From positions 80,125,594 through 80,189,593 of the forward strand of contig CATQJL010000001.1 of assembly GCA_958299035.1 (NCBI GenBank): a stretch of DNA of 64,000 nucleotides. The letters run 5' to 3'. The notes beneath the pieces were generated by a model, which was given only the letters and a program-made list of their open reading frames with translations, made no database searches and was not told where the DNA came from. Below, one piece after another: positions 20,712 to 31,404 of the stretch (the first letter of the stretch is position 1; each line of letters starts with the position of its first letter). This stretch comes from Cylicocyclus nassatus. Lineage: Eukaryota > Nematoda > Chromadorea > Rhabditida > Strongylidae. Position numbers and translations under genes: made by a program.

Positions 20712-21720
20712 AAAACACAACATTTTTAGAAAGAATGTGATTAAAGGATCGGCAATTGAGGCAAAACGTGCTATCTTCGAAAGTATGATGGCACTCGAGA
20801 ATGATTTTGGCGCTTTACTGTCTTTGGGGCGCGGAATTATATTAGCTATGCTCTCGACCTTTCTTTTTGTGACTAGGGAGTGCACCTTTTCTGCTAAATT
20901 GTGCATCCAAATGATGCACTCCAGTTTCAAAAAGGATGCGCATTTGAGAGGTTAACTTTATTCCAAAGTTTTAAGAATGGAAGAGAAGACCAGTGAAAAG
21001 TCATTCATCTTTATTGAATCCTTTCTTTACAAAAGCTATGAGAGAAGTCAACTTGCTGCTAGGTTCGATTGAACGTTTCTTAAAATTCTATCAATTTGGA
21101 GCTATATTTCATTTCTTTCTTCCAATGGGACGCGGTACGGTCGCTATTTGGAGCTATGCCAGAAACCAATTTGATGCGAATAGTAAAGGACCTTTATAGG
21201 GACCTAATCGCCATTATGGATGACAAAAGCAGAGTGGTACTTTATTAAAAGTTGGAAAAATAAGTTTTTTTTTAAAAAGTAGTTCCGTTGATCTGAAGAT
21301 CATCAATGTTACTATCTTTTTCAGATGGATGCTTATTTGTACGACTTGAGATAGTAATACGCCCTAGGTAACTAGTGTATTAAACCAGATATCTTAAGAG
21401 TAGACGTTGCGGCAGATAAAGGTCACGACTGTTGTTGCTAAACGCCTATCACAATCATGAAAGGTCAGTATGCGCAATTAATGCATTTGCTAGACCGTGG
21501 CGCGCAAATATTATTAGTCTACGGCGAGGTCAAATGCTTACACCACTGACGGCTGCTGCGCTACTTTATCGCCAGAAAAGGACGACACGCCCGGACAGTT
21601 GCACTCGTTCTGTTAAAATGCCTAGAAGGTCAACACAGCATTTGCGCTAGATCACAAGCGACTCTAATCGATCGACTTATCCCATCAGAGGCTTTCTGTA
21701 CATGGGCCAATAGCTAGCTG
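20712..21720 (+). pseudogene. Decayed multi-exon gene with ankyrin-like repeats
   Basis: After a splice-acceptor-like TAATGTTTCAG (ending near 20690) a frame reads ADVPPSKKHN... to 20955. Further protein-like pieces follow in different frames: ETNLMRIVKDLYRDL (21160-21240) and a segment starting at 21458. There, QLMHLLDRGAQI, then GQMLTPLTAAAL in the next frame, and ARKGRHARTVALVLL follow the ankyrin pattern (TPL..AA..., LL..GA). An AADKGHD piece precedes them. Frame changes and stops show it is broken. The ankyrin assignment rests on pattern recognition alone. The N-terminal part is not recognised. Confidence 0.4.
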
Positions 21721-21837
21721 GATCGAAGCAATTAACACAGATCCGGCTTTCATGCTAGCGGTTGCGAACAAGTCCACTGTCTTATTAAAGAAGAAAAAAA
21801 CCAACTGAAAGTTACGGATCACTGTTGAAAATAAATC

Positions 21838-22050
21838 ACGGCTCGCAGTATTTCATCTAGGTATTCACGGATCACGGCTCACGGATCACGGAATCACGGA
21901 CATGTATTTTTGCCAAGTCACGGATAAGCTTTTTTCCACAAAAATCACGGCATTTACGGAATCACGGCTCGCGGTATTTTATCTAGATATTCACGGATCC
22001 CGGTAATTTACTAAGCGAAAATTGACATAATGGGACTGTTCGCAGGAACT
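21838..22050 (-). repeat. Degenerate direct-repeat array L2 (ATCACGG / ATCCGTG)
   Basis: On the plus strand, repeated units ATCACGG, CTCACGG and CTCGCGG, joined by ATCTAGRTATTCACGG, fill 21838-22010. The inverted 17-base anchor TGGGACTGTTCGCAGGA is at 22031-22047. On the minus strand this is anchor followed by GATCCGTGA-type units, the same layout as L1 with GTG in place of GAG. Confidence 0.75.
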
Positions 22051-22310
22051 GTATATTTTTATTTTATTTTATTTTTTCTGAAATGGTTAGATATTTGTAG
22101 AATTGTTTTGGTATATATTCAAATAATATAATATTTAAAAAAAACTCACACACTTTCTCTCATTCGTTGGTGAGCGACTCCTTCCATACGGGGTGGTTGT
22201 AGAGGTGGGGGGGGGGGGAATTAAATTTCATCCCGTATCAAAAGTTCATTAGAAAAAAAAGAAAAAAAATTCGATCTTAAATTCTAAAAGATATCTCCCT
22301 GGGACTTCCA

Positions 22311-22528
22311 TGTCAGGATAAAGGTCTACAGGTCCTTTACCTGATGTGTAGCGGGTTTTCATTAGTCTTACTTTGATATTTATTACACAAGTTATATACA
22401 AAAGGGGAAGGGGAAAGGGGGAAAAGGCAACCGGCTCCTGCCGGCGGGCGGAGGTCACTGTCAGAGGTTCGCTATCTTAGGCCTACCTCCATAGCGAGCA
22501 GCTGTTGGGTAATAGCTGCGTCCCGACA
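22311..22528 (-). repeat. LTR of the inner-element family with primer-site remnant
   Basis: Inverted copy of the 217-bp LTR (starts TGTCAGGATAAAGG on the plus strand, ends GCGTCCCGACA). Beyond its 3' border the primer site and a few more internal bases persist (22270-22310). It is therefore a 5' LTR of a truncated element, not a solo LTR. It ends in an A-rich tract. Confidence 0.9.
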
Positions 22529-23755
22529 TCAGTTTTGAAAGTCAGTCTGACACTATCACACCAAACATGACATCGGAATTATAGCATGTAAAATTGATTA
22601 CTTTGATCAATGTTTACTTTTCCAATCTTGGGTACCTTGTATAAATCAAGCATAATCACTTTCGCTTTATATAACTTTTTGTTAAGCAGATTTTGATAAG
22701 CAATGGTGAGGGAATGAGCTAAACCATGCGTGCCCTGATAAAATCTCACTGAGCTCACCCTAAGTACCTTATTTTATAAGGCATTACATCCAAAACGTTT
22801 GATTTGTGTGCATTATTCCTTATCATTCTCAACCAGAATTTGAAGTAGGGGAGGTGGGGGGGGGACAAGGCGAAAGGGCTAAGCCATGCGTACCTTGGTT
22901 AATCGCTGAGCTCACCCCAGTTATTACATCAACAATACGAACGACTCAATAATAGTCAAGTTTCTGCTATAATTAATGTTAGCAAAAAAGTTAGGTAGAA
23001 TCACACTGTTTGGAAATTGACTGAATACAAGTGATATGTTTTCTATAGTGTGTCAGCTTTCAGCAGTGAAACAAACTACGATGAGTTCTTTGGAACATTT
23101 TGGATTAGATGTTGTATAGAATTACATAGAGGAAAATGTTTTGAGGATTGCGTGTAGTCGAACGTTTTGAAGGAAAGCACCAGATGTTGTAAGAAATAGC
23201 AAACTTGTTCATCCTAAAAATCATGAATTTTTGAAATGCGAAGGAAATCAGTGTTTTGAGTTTTTCACGAAAAATCCTAAAATTTTTGTTGTTCATCAAT
23301 TCTAATGGTGACAAAGAAAACCATCTAGATATGCGACAAACAAAAGAGTCAAACATTATAAAAAGTCTTCTGGGTCTTCTGTTTCCTAGTTTACGGTGAC
23401 GCAATTCAAACCTACCTGTGCGACGACTACAAGGTCTATAAACCCGTATTTACTTGCCTTCAGCTTAGTTTGCGAACGTAGAATTTGAAAAACAAGGACT
23501 AGATCGTTAATAACACGCCTGTGTTTTCAAACTCTGAAGCCTTAATTTTTCTAAACGACATCGATAAGAAGGGAGTGATTTTGGATAATCAGAATCTGGG
23601 CAGCATCTATACAAAAGCATCCTCGTAAAAGTTTTTTGTTTTTCGATACTCTTTTTCATGTAAGGACTCCACATAGGAGAGGCATATTCGAGGAGTGTTA
23701 AGACATAACTTTACAACGTTAGAAAAACTTTTTTGCCAACAAAACAGATGAAGAG
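22529..23755. other. No gene recognised; short direct repeat
   Basis: A 40-bp segment (GCTAAACCATGCGTGCC...TGAGCTCACCC) at 22718-22763 recurs at 22879-22919, about 160 bp downstream. Poly-G runs are at 22848-22864. No coding frame is supported. Confidence 0.5.
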
Positions 23756-23919
23756 TTAACTCCTCTTCAAGCAACCAGTATCTAGATAACTATTAGGCTC
23801 ACAATCCAATTCCACTTCGCCATTCCTTCCTTCAAGGTCCTCAAGCCGATCGCTTTCCTTGCCTGCTTCTTCTTCTTCTTGAAATTCCTTCTGCTTCTCT
23901 TTTTGCATGAGATCAAGAT
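23756..23919 (-). CDS. Terminal exon of host gene encoding acidic tail
   Basis: On the minus strand ATATTTTTCAG (acceptor, AG at 23920-23921) precedes a 164-nt frame ending in a stop. It begins with two-thirds of a codon and reads LDLMQKEKQKEFQEEEEAG..., ending DTGCLKRS. The composition is rich in Glu, Lys and Gln, suggesting a charged or coiled-coil tail. The split first codon fits the exon at 30925-31044, whose last base is G: together they give an Asp codon. The product family is not recognised and upstream exons were not found. Confidence 0.55.
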
Positions 23920-25106
23920 CTGAAAAATATGGGAGCATAATTCATTTTAAATAACTATTTTCTTGGACATTTTCAACATTTTTAGGCTACGTTTGTTTCA
24001 CAGACCACTAGGCACTTGAGTTAAAATTTCTGTACATGTGTGAAAGCCGACAGAAAATGCCTAACCAACAGACATTAAGCATGTGGACAGGCGTGCTGAC
24101 TTGAGATGTGGTTTCGGGGGCAAGCTAGGAGGAGGGGGGGGGGAGAATCATAATCAAGTATAAAATTCGTTTAAAAGATCTGGAAATGCTAAAATCGAGT
24201 AAGGTGAAGAGGAAAAGCGCTGGACGTAAATGTCACAACTCCACAACCAAAGGAAAGACGGTCGTGAAGAGCATATTGAGTAATTCCACTATTAGAGTTT
24301 CAGCCGAATTTCAATCTTCATCTCTTGTACTCATACCGTAAGATCACCAAAAATGCTTGTTTGGTATTTTGGGTATGATTTCCATAACCAGCATGCCGGA
24401 TTACCTCTACATGCCCTATAAACAATTATCTATCACGTTTCCTAGTGTATTCTAATGTAAAAGTGTGATTTTCAAACATACTCAACTTGATTTCAAAAAC
24501 GGAAGAAGTCCGCTCATTTGAACTCATAACAAAGTAATGTTTTCAATCAGTATGTGCTACAAATTAGACTTCGTTTTCAAATAGTATAAATAGTGCTGCC
24601 AAAATTTCAACCACCATGTCCACCTTGAGTGCTTCATCTTCACGGATCACCACAAAGCCAAAACAAGGCGAAGTACCACCTACTGTTAGATCTTTGAAGT
24701 TTTTTTTTACCGAATCAGAAACTTAAATAAAGAAGCTCCTTCTGAGATAAAGTAAATTGGGTCAGGCGCAATTCCCTCTGAGGTCAAACTGCCTGAAAGC
24801 TTTTGTGCCTTATGCCTCATATCCCTAACTTGCCTTCAAATATCAGATATCGCTGCATTCCTGGCATCATATTAAACTCATAGCCACTTCTGCTACAATG
24901 AAAATTTGAAGCAATATATGGAGGGATTTAGACTTCAAATAGGCACATTCAGAAATAAAAAACTGCCGTTCAATTGCGTGTGCTTGTAAAACATGTGCAA
25001 AAATTAGAAAAAATTGGGCATACAAACTTCTAAAATTCAAAGAATCCTCCTAAATGTCATACTCTAAGACTCCGGAGGTAACGAGGAAGAAGAAGGGTGT
25101 TTGGGG
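23920..25106. other. Intronic sequence of the minus-strand host gene, 3' part
   Basis: This is presumed intron between 23919 and 30925. It contains a poly-G run at 24128-24142 and no recognised element or exon. Confidence 0.4.
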
Positions 25107-25409
25107 GCTTTCAAAGGGGGAGTGTCGTAAAGTTTGTGCTTGGCCTATTGCTCAACCCTGCCCAGAAACCTGTGGTCGCAATCACGCGCGCTCTGGCGCT
25201 ATCAGGTAAGTGGCGGACTCTGATCTGATGACTTGGAGTGATCTGGTTTACCTGAGTTGACTCGTGAGTTTAGACCAAATCATTACACCCAGGGGCACCC
25301 AATCGATCGCCACGTTGAGACGACAGACCAAGAAGAGGCTTCATATAAATTAGAGCCAGTAGATATTGTAAGCAGAATTAAGTCTTTATCACGATAGGAT
25401 GGGATGCAT
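25107..25409 (+). repeat. Possible LTR remnant
   Basis: A purine tract CAAAGGGGGAG is followed at once by TGTCGTAAAGTTTGTG, the usual PPT/LTR junction. A TATAAATT box lies further on (25346). The expected CA end and a second LTR are not found; element A2 begins at 25412. It could be a truncated gypsy or BEL LTR, or coincidence. Confidence 0.2.
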
Positions 25410-25740
25410 TAGGTCGTTCCGAAAGTAATGTCGCTTTTTTGAAGGAACGCCATATCTAGTGGAACAAAGAAGAGTAAGAGTTTTCTGGTAGCATTCGATG
25501 CAGCATTTCATTCTCTTTCTAATGGTTATATATCCACTGCACAAAATCTAATAACCTTTCGAAAAATTATTAAAATCTGCGACCCATGCTTTTTGAGAAG
25601 GCCAAGTTTCACAATTTTTCTCAATCTTTATAACAACCTTCGGAAGGAGTCCAGGTAATGGATGGATAGAGCAAACCCTACAGAAAAAGGACAACTTTTT
25701 TTTACTTTCTACAGCTCATCCTAATTTTTGTAAAGATTTT

Positions 25741-25944
25741 TTGATGGAACCACGGAAATTTAGCAGGCCCGTCTCAGACACAAATGCATCAAACACTACT
25801 AAATCTTTGGATTTTGAAACTTACAAGGGTGGAATGTGGTTTGACACTAATTTTAAAGACCTAATGAGCATTCATCACCTCAGATTAGCTACTTTTGAAA
25901 ATTCCGGGTACAGCCTGAGGCGCCCTGGAAAACCTGAATTATGA
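25741..25944 (+). CDS. Conserved ORF inside mariner-like element A2
   Basis: A 67-residue frame homologous to the minus-strand frame at 832-1050. Shared residues include SRxVSxTNA, DTNF, MSIxHxRLATFENSGYS and the C-terminal GKPEL plus stop. T-rich sequence with stops precedes the start, so an upstream exon is possible. Both copies keep the stop at the same place, then noncoding similarity continues. No known domain is recognised. Confidence 0.4.
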   Translation: MMEPRKFSRPVSDTNASNTTKSLDFETYKGGMWFDTNFKDLMSIHHLRLATFENSGYSLRRPGKPEL

Positions 25945-26309
25945 CGATTTTATCCCGGAAATCTTTATGAATCAGAAAGAAAAAACAACTGTTAGAAAGA
26001 GGAGAAAAAGCGAGTCGAATGACACCTACGTTGCTTGCCGGTTGTTGTTCTGTAGGTCTGAGTTGAACAGATATGGAATTTGATGGCATTGAAAATTGGT
26101 TCCAGACACTCTAAGAAGCAAGCAAGGAAAAGAAAAAAATTACTCTGTGTCTCGTAGGATTCGCTCTATCTACAAGTCACTTGCACTTCTTCGGAGAGTA
26201 GGTACAAAAGTTTAAAAAATAGCCGTACTTGACCATGACAAAAAGCATGAGTCGCAGATTTTGGTAATTTTTCGAAAGCTCATTGGATATTATGCGATGG
26301 AATTGTAAC

Positions 26310-27432
26310 CAGGGTAAAGCGGGGGGTGCGGCACTCGACCGTCGGATACGACCCCCCCCCTGATTGCTGTCTTAATAAGACCCCCCTCCTAAACTATACA
26401 CTTAAGATAGTATTACCTGAAGGCTCTGTCAAACATAATGGACAACATATCCATAATTAGCATGTCAAATACCCCCTGTAGACAAAGTGTGAGCGAATTC
26501 TGAAGATTCAAGATACTAGGCTACCTAAGTGAAATGGTCAAATTCCAACATGGTTAACTTTGTTTTAAAGGTGAATTAGCTATCCGTTTTTGCACTCAAG
26601 ACAAAGCACTACTCCTTCTTTGTCCACCTCAGGAATCCCGCTTCAGAAGACCTCCAAACTGTGGAATTAGAAGCCAACCAAAATCTCATTTTTCCCATTT
26701 TTCGCTTTTGATGGCTGTGCTTTCACCAAATATTACTCAGAGCTAAGAAGACGAATCAGGCTCAAAACATCCCTATGGAATCTACGAGGTTTAGGCTATC
26801 GATTCATATAAATATTGTCCGCTAAAAATGTTTTTTTGATATAGTTAATGGCCTGCGGCACCCCTGCGGCACCCCTGCGGCAGCCGCAGGTTTTGAGGGG
26901 GGGTGCCGCAGGCCATTAACTATATCAAAAAAACATTTTTAGCGGACAATATTTATATGAATCGATAGCCTAAACCTCGTAGATTCCATAGGGATGTTTT
27001 GAGCCTGATTCGTCTTCTTAGCTCTGAGTAATATTTGGTGAAAGCACAGCCATCAAAAGTGAAAAATGGGAAAAATGAGATTTTGGTTGGCTTCTAATTC
27101 CACAGTTTGGAGGTCTTCTGAAGCGGGATTCCTGAGGTGGACAAAGAAGGAGTAGTGCTTTGTCTTGAGTGCAAAAACGGATAGCTAATTCACCTTTAAA
27201 ACAAAGTTAACCATGTTGGAATTTGACCATTTCACTTAGGTAGCCTAGTATCTTGAATCTTCAGAATTCGCTCACACTTTGTCTACAGGGGTTAATTGAC
27301 GTGCTAATTATGGATATGATACGAATATCATGTTATCGCTATAATCAGATCACCTAACTACGACCCCCTCCCCTTTTGACTCCTCAATACGACCCCCCCT
27401 CTGCGGCGTGCCGCACCCCCCGCTTTACCCTG
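26310..27432. mobile_element. hAT-type hairpin element P1 with exact 8-bp duplication
   Basis: Ends CAGGGTAAAGCGGGGGGTGC and its inverted complement are bordered by ATTGTAAC on both sides (26302-26309 and 27433-27440). The CAGGG start and 8-bp duplication identify the hAT superfamily. Inside, arms of about 385 bp (26474-26858 and about 26905-27290) are almost perfectly inverted, with one mismatch noticed. They meet at a centre of GCGGCACCCCT repeats. No transposase is present. It sits in the right arm of A2 and is therefore younger. Confidence 0.95.
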
Positions 27433-27555
27433 ATTGTAACCATTAAAAAGAGGATAGAATGCTGCATCGAATCCTCCCACGATCTCTTGAAAATCTTGAT
27501 TCCATGAGATGTGGCGTTCATTTGAAAAAAGCGACATTACTTTCGGAACGACCTA

Positions 27556-27914
27556 ATATTTATTTTCCGAATGGGTTTTGATTACCGTTCGTTAAAGGCA
27601 AAGCAGGCTTCACATACAAGACGATCTTAATATCTGAGCGTACTTCTGATTTTTTTTTCAGAGTATGAGCCTGAATTTTAGAAAAGTTTTGGAAGCGCAG
27701 AAAGTCGAAAAAGCTTGGTTCTCCTCCAAAAAAGTCTAGCGAATCTTCCACCATCTCCAGCATACAATATCCATCAAATTTCTTTAGATACACACGTTGT
27801 ATGAGGGTAAAAATCAATAAAAGATGATGCGATGCGTACAAATTGGCAGACTTCGCATCTACTCGTTTCACATACGGATTATACATCTTAATGGCTCAGA
27901 CATATTGCCATTTA
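27556..27914. other. No gene recognised between A2 and E1
   Basis: A minus-strand frame of 108 codons (27560-27886) has no motif or splice support and is probably chance. Within the presumed host intron. Confidence 0.4.
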
Positions 27915-28891
27915 CAGGGCTCGCCGCAGGTGACTTACGGAGCAAGCTGAATACTGTTCTGATGGTAAATAGCATAGGGGATGTGGTTTTGGCGGGATTC
28001 GAAGCAAAACCCAAAAAATGCATATCAGCTTAGTAGGGTGTATATGGAAAAAAGGTGATCGCTTCGTGCTAAATCGAATTTTCCGAGTAAAAAACAGGGA
28101 GAAGTTAGCCAACTTTCTGCCCATCAAGTCAACAAATTCGTGGCGACCCTCCCTCCTCCCCCTCCCCCAAATAAAACTTACCCTCGCGCTTTTTATCACA
28201 TGAGTCATACACATGCATACCACCAACTTTAATTCCCACTACCCCTCCTTTTTTCCACCTCGTCATTTGCTGGAGAGGTCGCAAACGATTTTTGATGCTC
28301 AATCAATCCCATATTCTGCAAAACCAACAATTTTCCTCTCCAGTATGCTCTTCATGCAAGCGCGTATTCGAAAGTGTGCACTGAAAACAAAAGTTTGTTT
28401 ACAGGACGGAATGGTATGACACCAAATTTGTTGAGCAAAACTGTAGGAGGAAATTGGAACTATGCATGAAAAATTATGAAAAATTTATGTGAACAGAAGG
28501 TGTGACAAACTTTTCTTAGGGCTAAGGGCCTGAGGTGGCTTGGAGGCAACAAAAAGTCATTTTTATCCTTCTCCTCACATAATTTTCCACACTATCCACA
28601 TAATTTTGATTCACATTCTATACTCTACAAACTGTAATTAAAGCTCCTCAAACTTGAATGAGGCGGCAATCATGCTCTGAGCGCTCTTTGGAGCGCGCCG
28701 GACACAGCATGCCGCCAACTCAAAGAATAGGAACAATATCGGTTTTGCTCAACTGGTGCGGCGCTATTTTTCTTTGTATTTCATGTTTGACCCAATTATG
28801 AGCGTCTCATAGGAGACGTCGTAATTTTGTTGCGCCGCCAACAGGGACTTCGTTTCCAAACATCGCTAGAGTCACCTCACGCTGAGCCCTG
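27915..28891. mobile_element. hAT-like element E1
   Basis: It begins CAGGGCTCGCCGCAGGTGAC and ends with an inverted counterpart GTCACCTCACGCTGAGCCCTG. It is homologous to E2 (44972-45786) at both ends and in the middle, for instance 'gcgccggacacagcatgcc'. Flanking 8-mers gccattta and gtaatttg agree at only five positions, so the duplication is eroded. No transposase frame is visible. Confidence 0.75.
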
Positions 28892-28918
28892 GTAATTTGA
28901 TTGCACCCTTGTATGTGT

Positions 28919-29390
28919 CTTACGAGGGAAGGATACTTGGTGACCGTGGCCCTTTGCAATGAGATGTATATAAGTAGGTGCGTCTTGGAACGCTAATTCT
29001 AAATCTATGTTCATTATCTGCTGTGCGATTCCCTGAACGAAGTTATGGACCTTCTTCCATATTGATTTTGCGAGATTTAGGCAGTCAAAATCGTCAGTAT
29101 CCAGGCTTTTTGGAGTTTGATGTATTGGTGATAGTTTTCCTGAACTTAACGTAGAGCTTTACTTTATCTGTACGCTCTTCTGTAGTGCGTAAGCGAACAT
29201 TCTAACAATATTGGTGAATCCTGCATCAAAAACAGTGCAACTCTTGATGACAAAAAATGTTCATAACTTTTTTCGGAAGAGCGCACAGCAGATAACAAAA
29301 ACAGATTTGAAATCAGCGCTTCAAGATGCACTCAATGGTGTAAGTTCCATTTTAAAAGGCCACGGTCACCAAGTATCCTTTCCTTGTTAG
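28919..29390. mobile_element. Inverted-repeat element D1
   Basis: Ends CTTACGAGGGAAGGATACTT and, inverted, CTAACAAGGAAAGGATACTT. Inverted similarity continues through GGTGACCGTGGCC and a 'gcacagcagataa' segment. D2 at 36485-36928 shares the ends. The right end overlaps the left end of C1. Confidence 0.75.
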
Positions 29391-29793
29391 AAGCAGAGTC
29401 TCGCCAAAATTGGAGCAGTGCTGATTTTATGTGGATCTCCTAAACAGACGATCGCCCCAAATCCCACGAGCCGGGTCCTTCTACACCGAGAAATTTGCCA
29501 TTAAAGTGGCCCGCAAAGCGCAATTTAGCCCGCACGGCCGAAGCTCCCGGTTTTCCCCTTACGTGTTTCAACATGTCCCACAACTTAGCGTCCTCATTCA
29601 TGGTGTTGCTGCCACTGTGGCGAAGGCCAGGCTGAGAAAGCACAACTCGTCCGCACTTTATCCACGAGGCTTCCCAAAACGGGGTTTTCGTACATTTTAT
29701 ACACCTTTGGACCCTCACTGAGTTATACAGGGACGAAGGCTTCCCATATCCAAAAATCTCGATAACCAAATTATGGTGAGACATTGCCTCTAA
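29387..29793. mobile_element. Palindromic MITE C1 (AGGCAGTGTC family)
   Basis: The right end GGTGAGACATTGCCTCTAA and the left TTAGAAGCAGAGTCTCGCC are degenerate inverted versions of the C-family end TTTAAAGGCAGTGTCTCACC. The GC-richer interior is inverted around about 29590. It abuts D1. Confidence 0.65.
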
Positions 29794-29867
29794 TTTCCAA
29801 GATAGTTTAAAAGTTCAACTCTGAAGAACTTATATTACAACCTAGTTCGAATCTTACAGGTCTCTGG

Positions 29868-30550
29868 ACGAAGGTCAACACTGATGCCAATTCGCCCTCC
29901 TCAGACAATTGCATCGGGAAGTTCGCGGGTGCTTGCTCGGCCACCAATCATCCATGCCGCGAGCTGCCCGGTATAAACCGATATTGGACCCGATAAGTGA
30001 CCGCGGCGCATCCTGTAAGCGCCCGATGGTTGACCCGATTAGCATGCTTGTGAGGCCTAGGAAGAGTGAAAAAATTTTGGCCTGTCTTTCATGACAGCGA
30101 CTGAGTACAAATTGAGCAACTTATTAGCTCTATCGACATCATCTACTGTCGTCGATGACACTCAACCGATTGTTGAAGTTTGTTTCGTGAGTATATAAAC
30201 TCAACTGTCACACAGCCCAACCCGAGAAGCGACTAGCAGGCCCACAGACACTTAGGGTAGCCCCATCGCTGCGGCGTACCTCACGCGGGTTCTGCCTTAA
30301 GCTAGAGCGTGTAAGAAGTGCGGCCTTTGATATGGCCCGCGGCACGCCGAGTGAGGTGATTGGGCCGCGACTCTCCCGATAATCTCTTCCCAATTTCAAC
30401 TTTGGCCGCGGCGTTCCCGGTAAAATATACATGGGCCGCGGCGTGCGCGGCCGAAATTTTAAGGGCCGCGGCGCGCCATGTAGCACGCTTTGAGGCCGCG
30501 AACTTTCCGATGCAATTGTCTGAGTCCCTAAGGGTCTCCACCTTTGACCC
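29868..30550. mobile_element. Inverted-repeat element K with CGCGGCC motif array
   Basis: CTCAGACAATTGCATCGGGA at 29901 is repeated inverted near 30510. Next to it, on the right side, about six copies of a CGCGGCC-centred motif are spaced about 30-45 bp apart (30332-30500). Related motifs occur in the left arm (29950-30010). The centre (30100-30240) is AT-richer. The layout resembles subterminal repeats of cut-and-paste transposons. No ORF is convincing. It lies just downstream, in transcript terms, of the exon at 30925-31044. Confidence 0.65.
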
Positions 30551-30924
30551 TTTCGCGTTATTCAGCATTTATAGATGGGTAGGGTACAATATGGTGCCAT
30601 AAGGTATCAGCCCCTTCCTCCACACAGATATCTGCCATAAATCATGCATCTCAATTACATTACATTTTGTGTCTGTTTTCGGCGCAGACGGGTTCCTCAG
30701 CAATATGAAGCTCTCCATCCTTCAAAAATGATTTGCTGAGCCTTCCCTTCATGTTCTAATGAATGACTTCCTTATTGTGATTACAAGGAAGAAAATAAAA
30801 GATATAACGCACAAATATTTTTGTCTGAACAAAATTTAACAAGCTTCTCAGAAAAAAACTAAGGCTTACCATTATATGTAGCCAGCTGCGTGATCGCTCA
30901 CACCTAAACTATCCAATTACTCAC

Positions 30925-31044
30925 CTTCTTTTTTCTTTTGATCTTGTTGACTCTCAGCTTGAATTTGCAATCCATCCTCCCCAGATTGCGTTTTCTCTTG
31001 TTGTTCAACTTCTTCCACCTCCTTCTCTTGTGCTTTGACCACTT
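30925..31044 (-). CDS. Internal exon of host gene encoding Glu/Gln-rich segment
   Basis: On the minus strand, ATATTTCTAG (acceptor) and GAAG|GTGAGT (consensus donor) bound exactly 120 nt with an open frame: VVKAQEKEVEEVEQQEK..., ending QQDQKKKE plus one base. The charged composition continues that of the exon at 23756-23919, and the phase fits. The intervening intron would be 7.0 kb. The next exon upstream should lie above 31044 and end in phase 1; I could not identify it. A coiled-coil or disordered role is likely from composition only. Confidence 0.55.
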
Positions 31045-31202
31045 CTAGAAATATATGTCACAGAAGCGCAAACTTTGTTGCACATTTTTTGCAACTAAAT
31101 TCTGCCGTTATGGTGGGTTTTTGCACTATTCTTTTTATGAAGAGGTCAGTTATACAAAACTTGACATTTATTTGAAACCACTGATTTCTATCTTATCTAT
31201 TG

Positions 31203-31401
31203 AGTGCAGGTTGGAAAAGATAAGCGTGAGGTCTGGCATCTGTTCTTTGGAATGGACCAGCTTTGTTGTCGCCCAAACCATCTTTACTTTTTCCTATCGG
31301 CTCCAAAATTCCAAAGAATGGTGTTTGAGAAGTGTCCAAATTTTGAAGTCTGTACGCCTAATATCCTGCTGACTTTGCGCTACAATACGTTTCGAATGCT
31401 G
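31203..31401 (+). CDS. Possible exon fragment, plus strand
   Basis: Following TATTGAGTGCAG (acceptor-like), a frame reads VGKDKREVWHLFFGMDQLCC... to a double stop near 31404. It is Cys/Phe-rich and protein-like, but no donor partner, homologous copy or domain was recognised. It lies antisense to the host gene, immediately upstream of its known exon. Confidence 0.25.
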
Positions 31402-31404
31402 TGA

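Larger units (their letters stand above)
25412..27553 (+). mobile_element. Mariner-like long-TIR element, copy A2, carrying P1
   Basis: Ends GGTCGTTCCGAAAGTAATGT and its exact inverted complement are flanked by TA (25410-25411 and 27554-27555). Long inverted similarity extends about 300 bp inward. The interior matches A1, including the conserved ORF. The 1.1-kb hairpin element P1 is inserted in the right arm with an 8-bp duplication. Without P1 the element is about 1.0 kb, close to A1. No transposase is visible. Confidence 0.9.

Noticed and set aside
29431..29784. Frames of 96-114 codons on both strands
   Set aside because: Both arise from the palindromic interior of C1.
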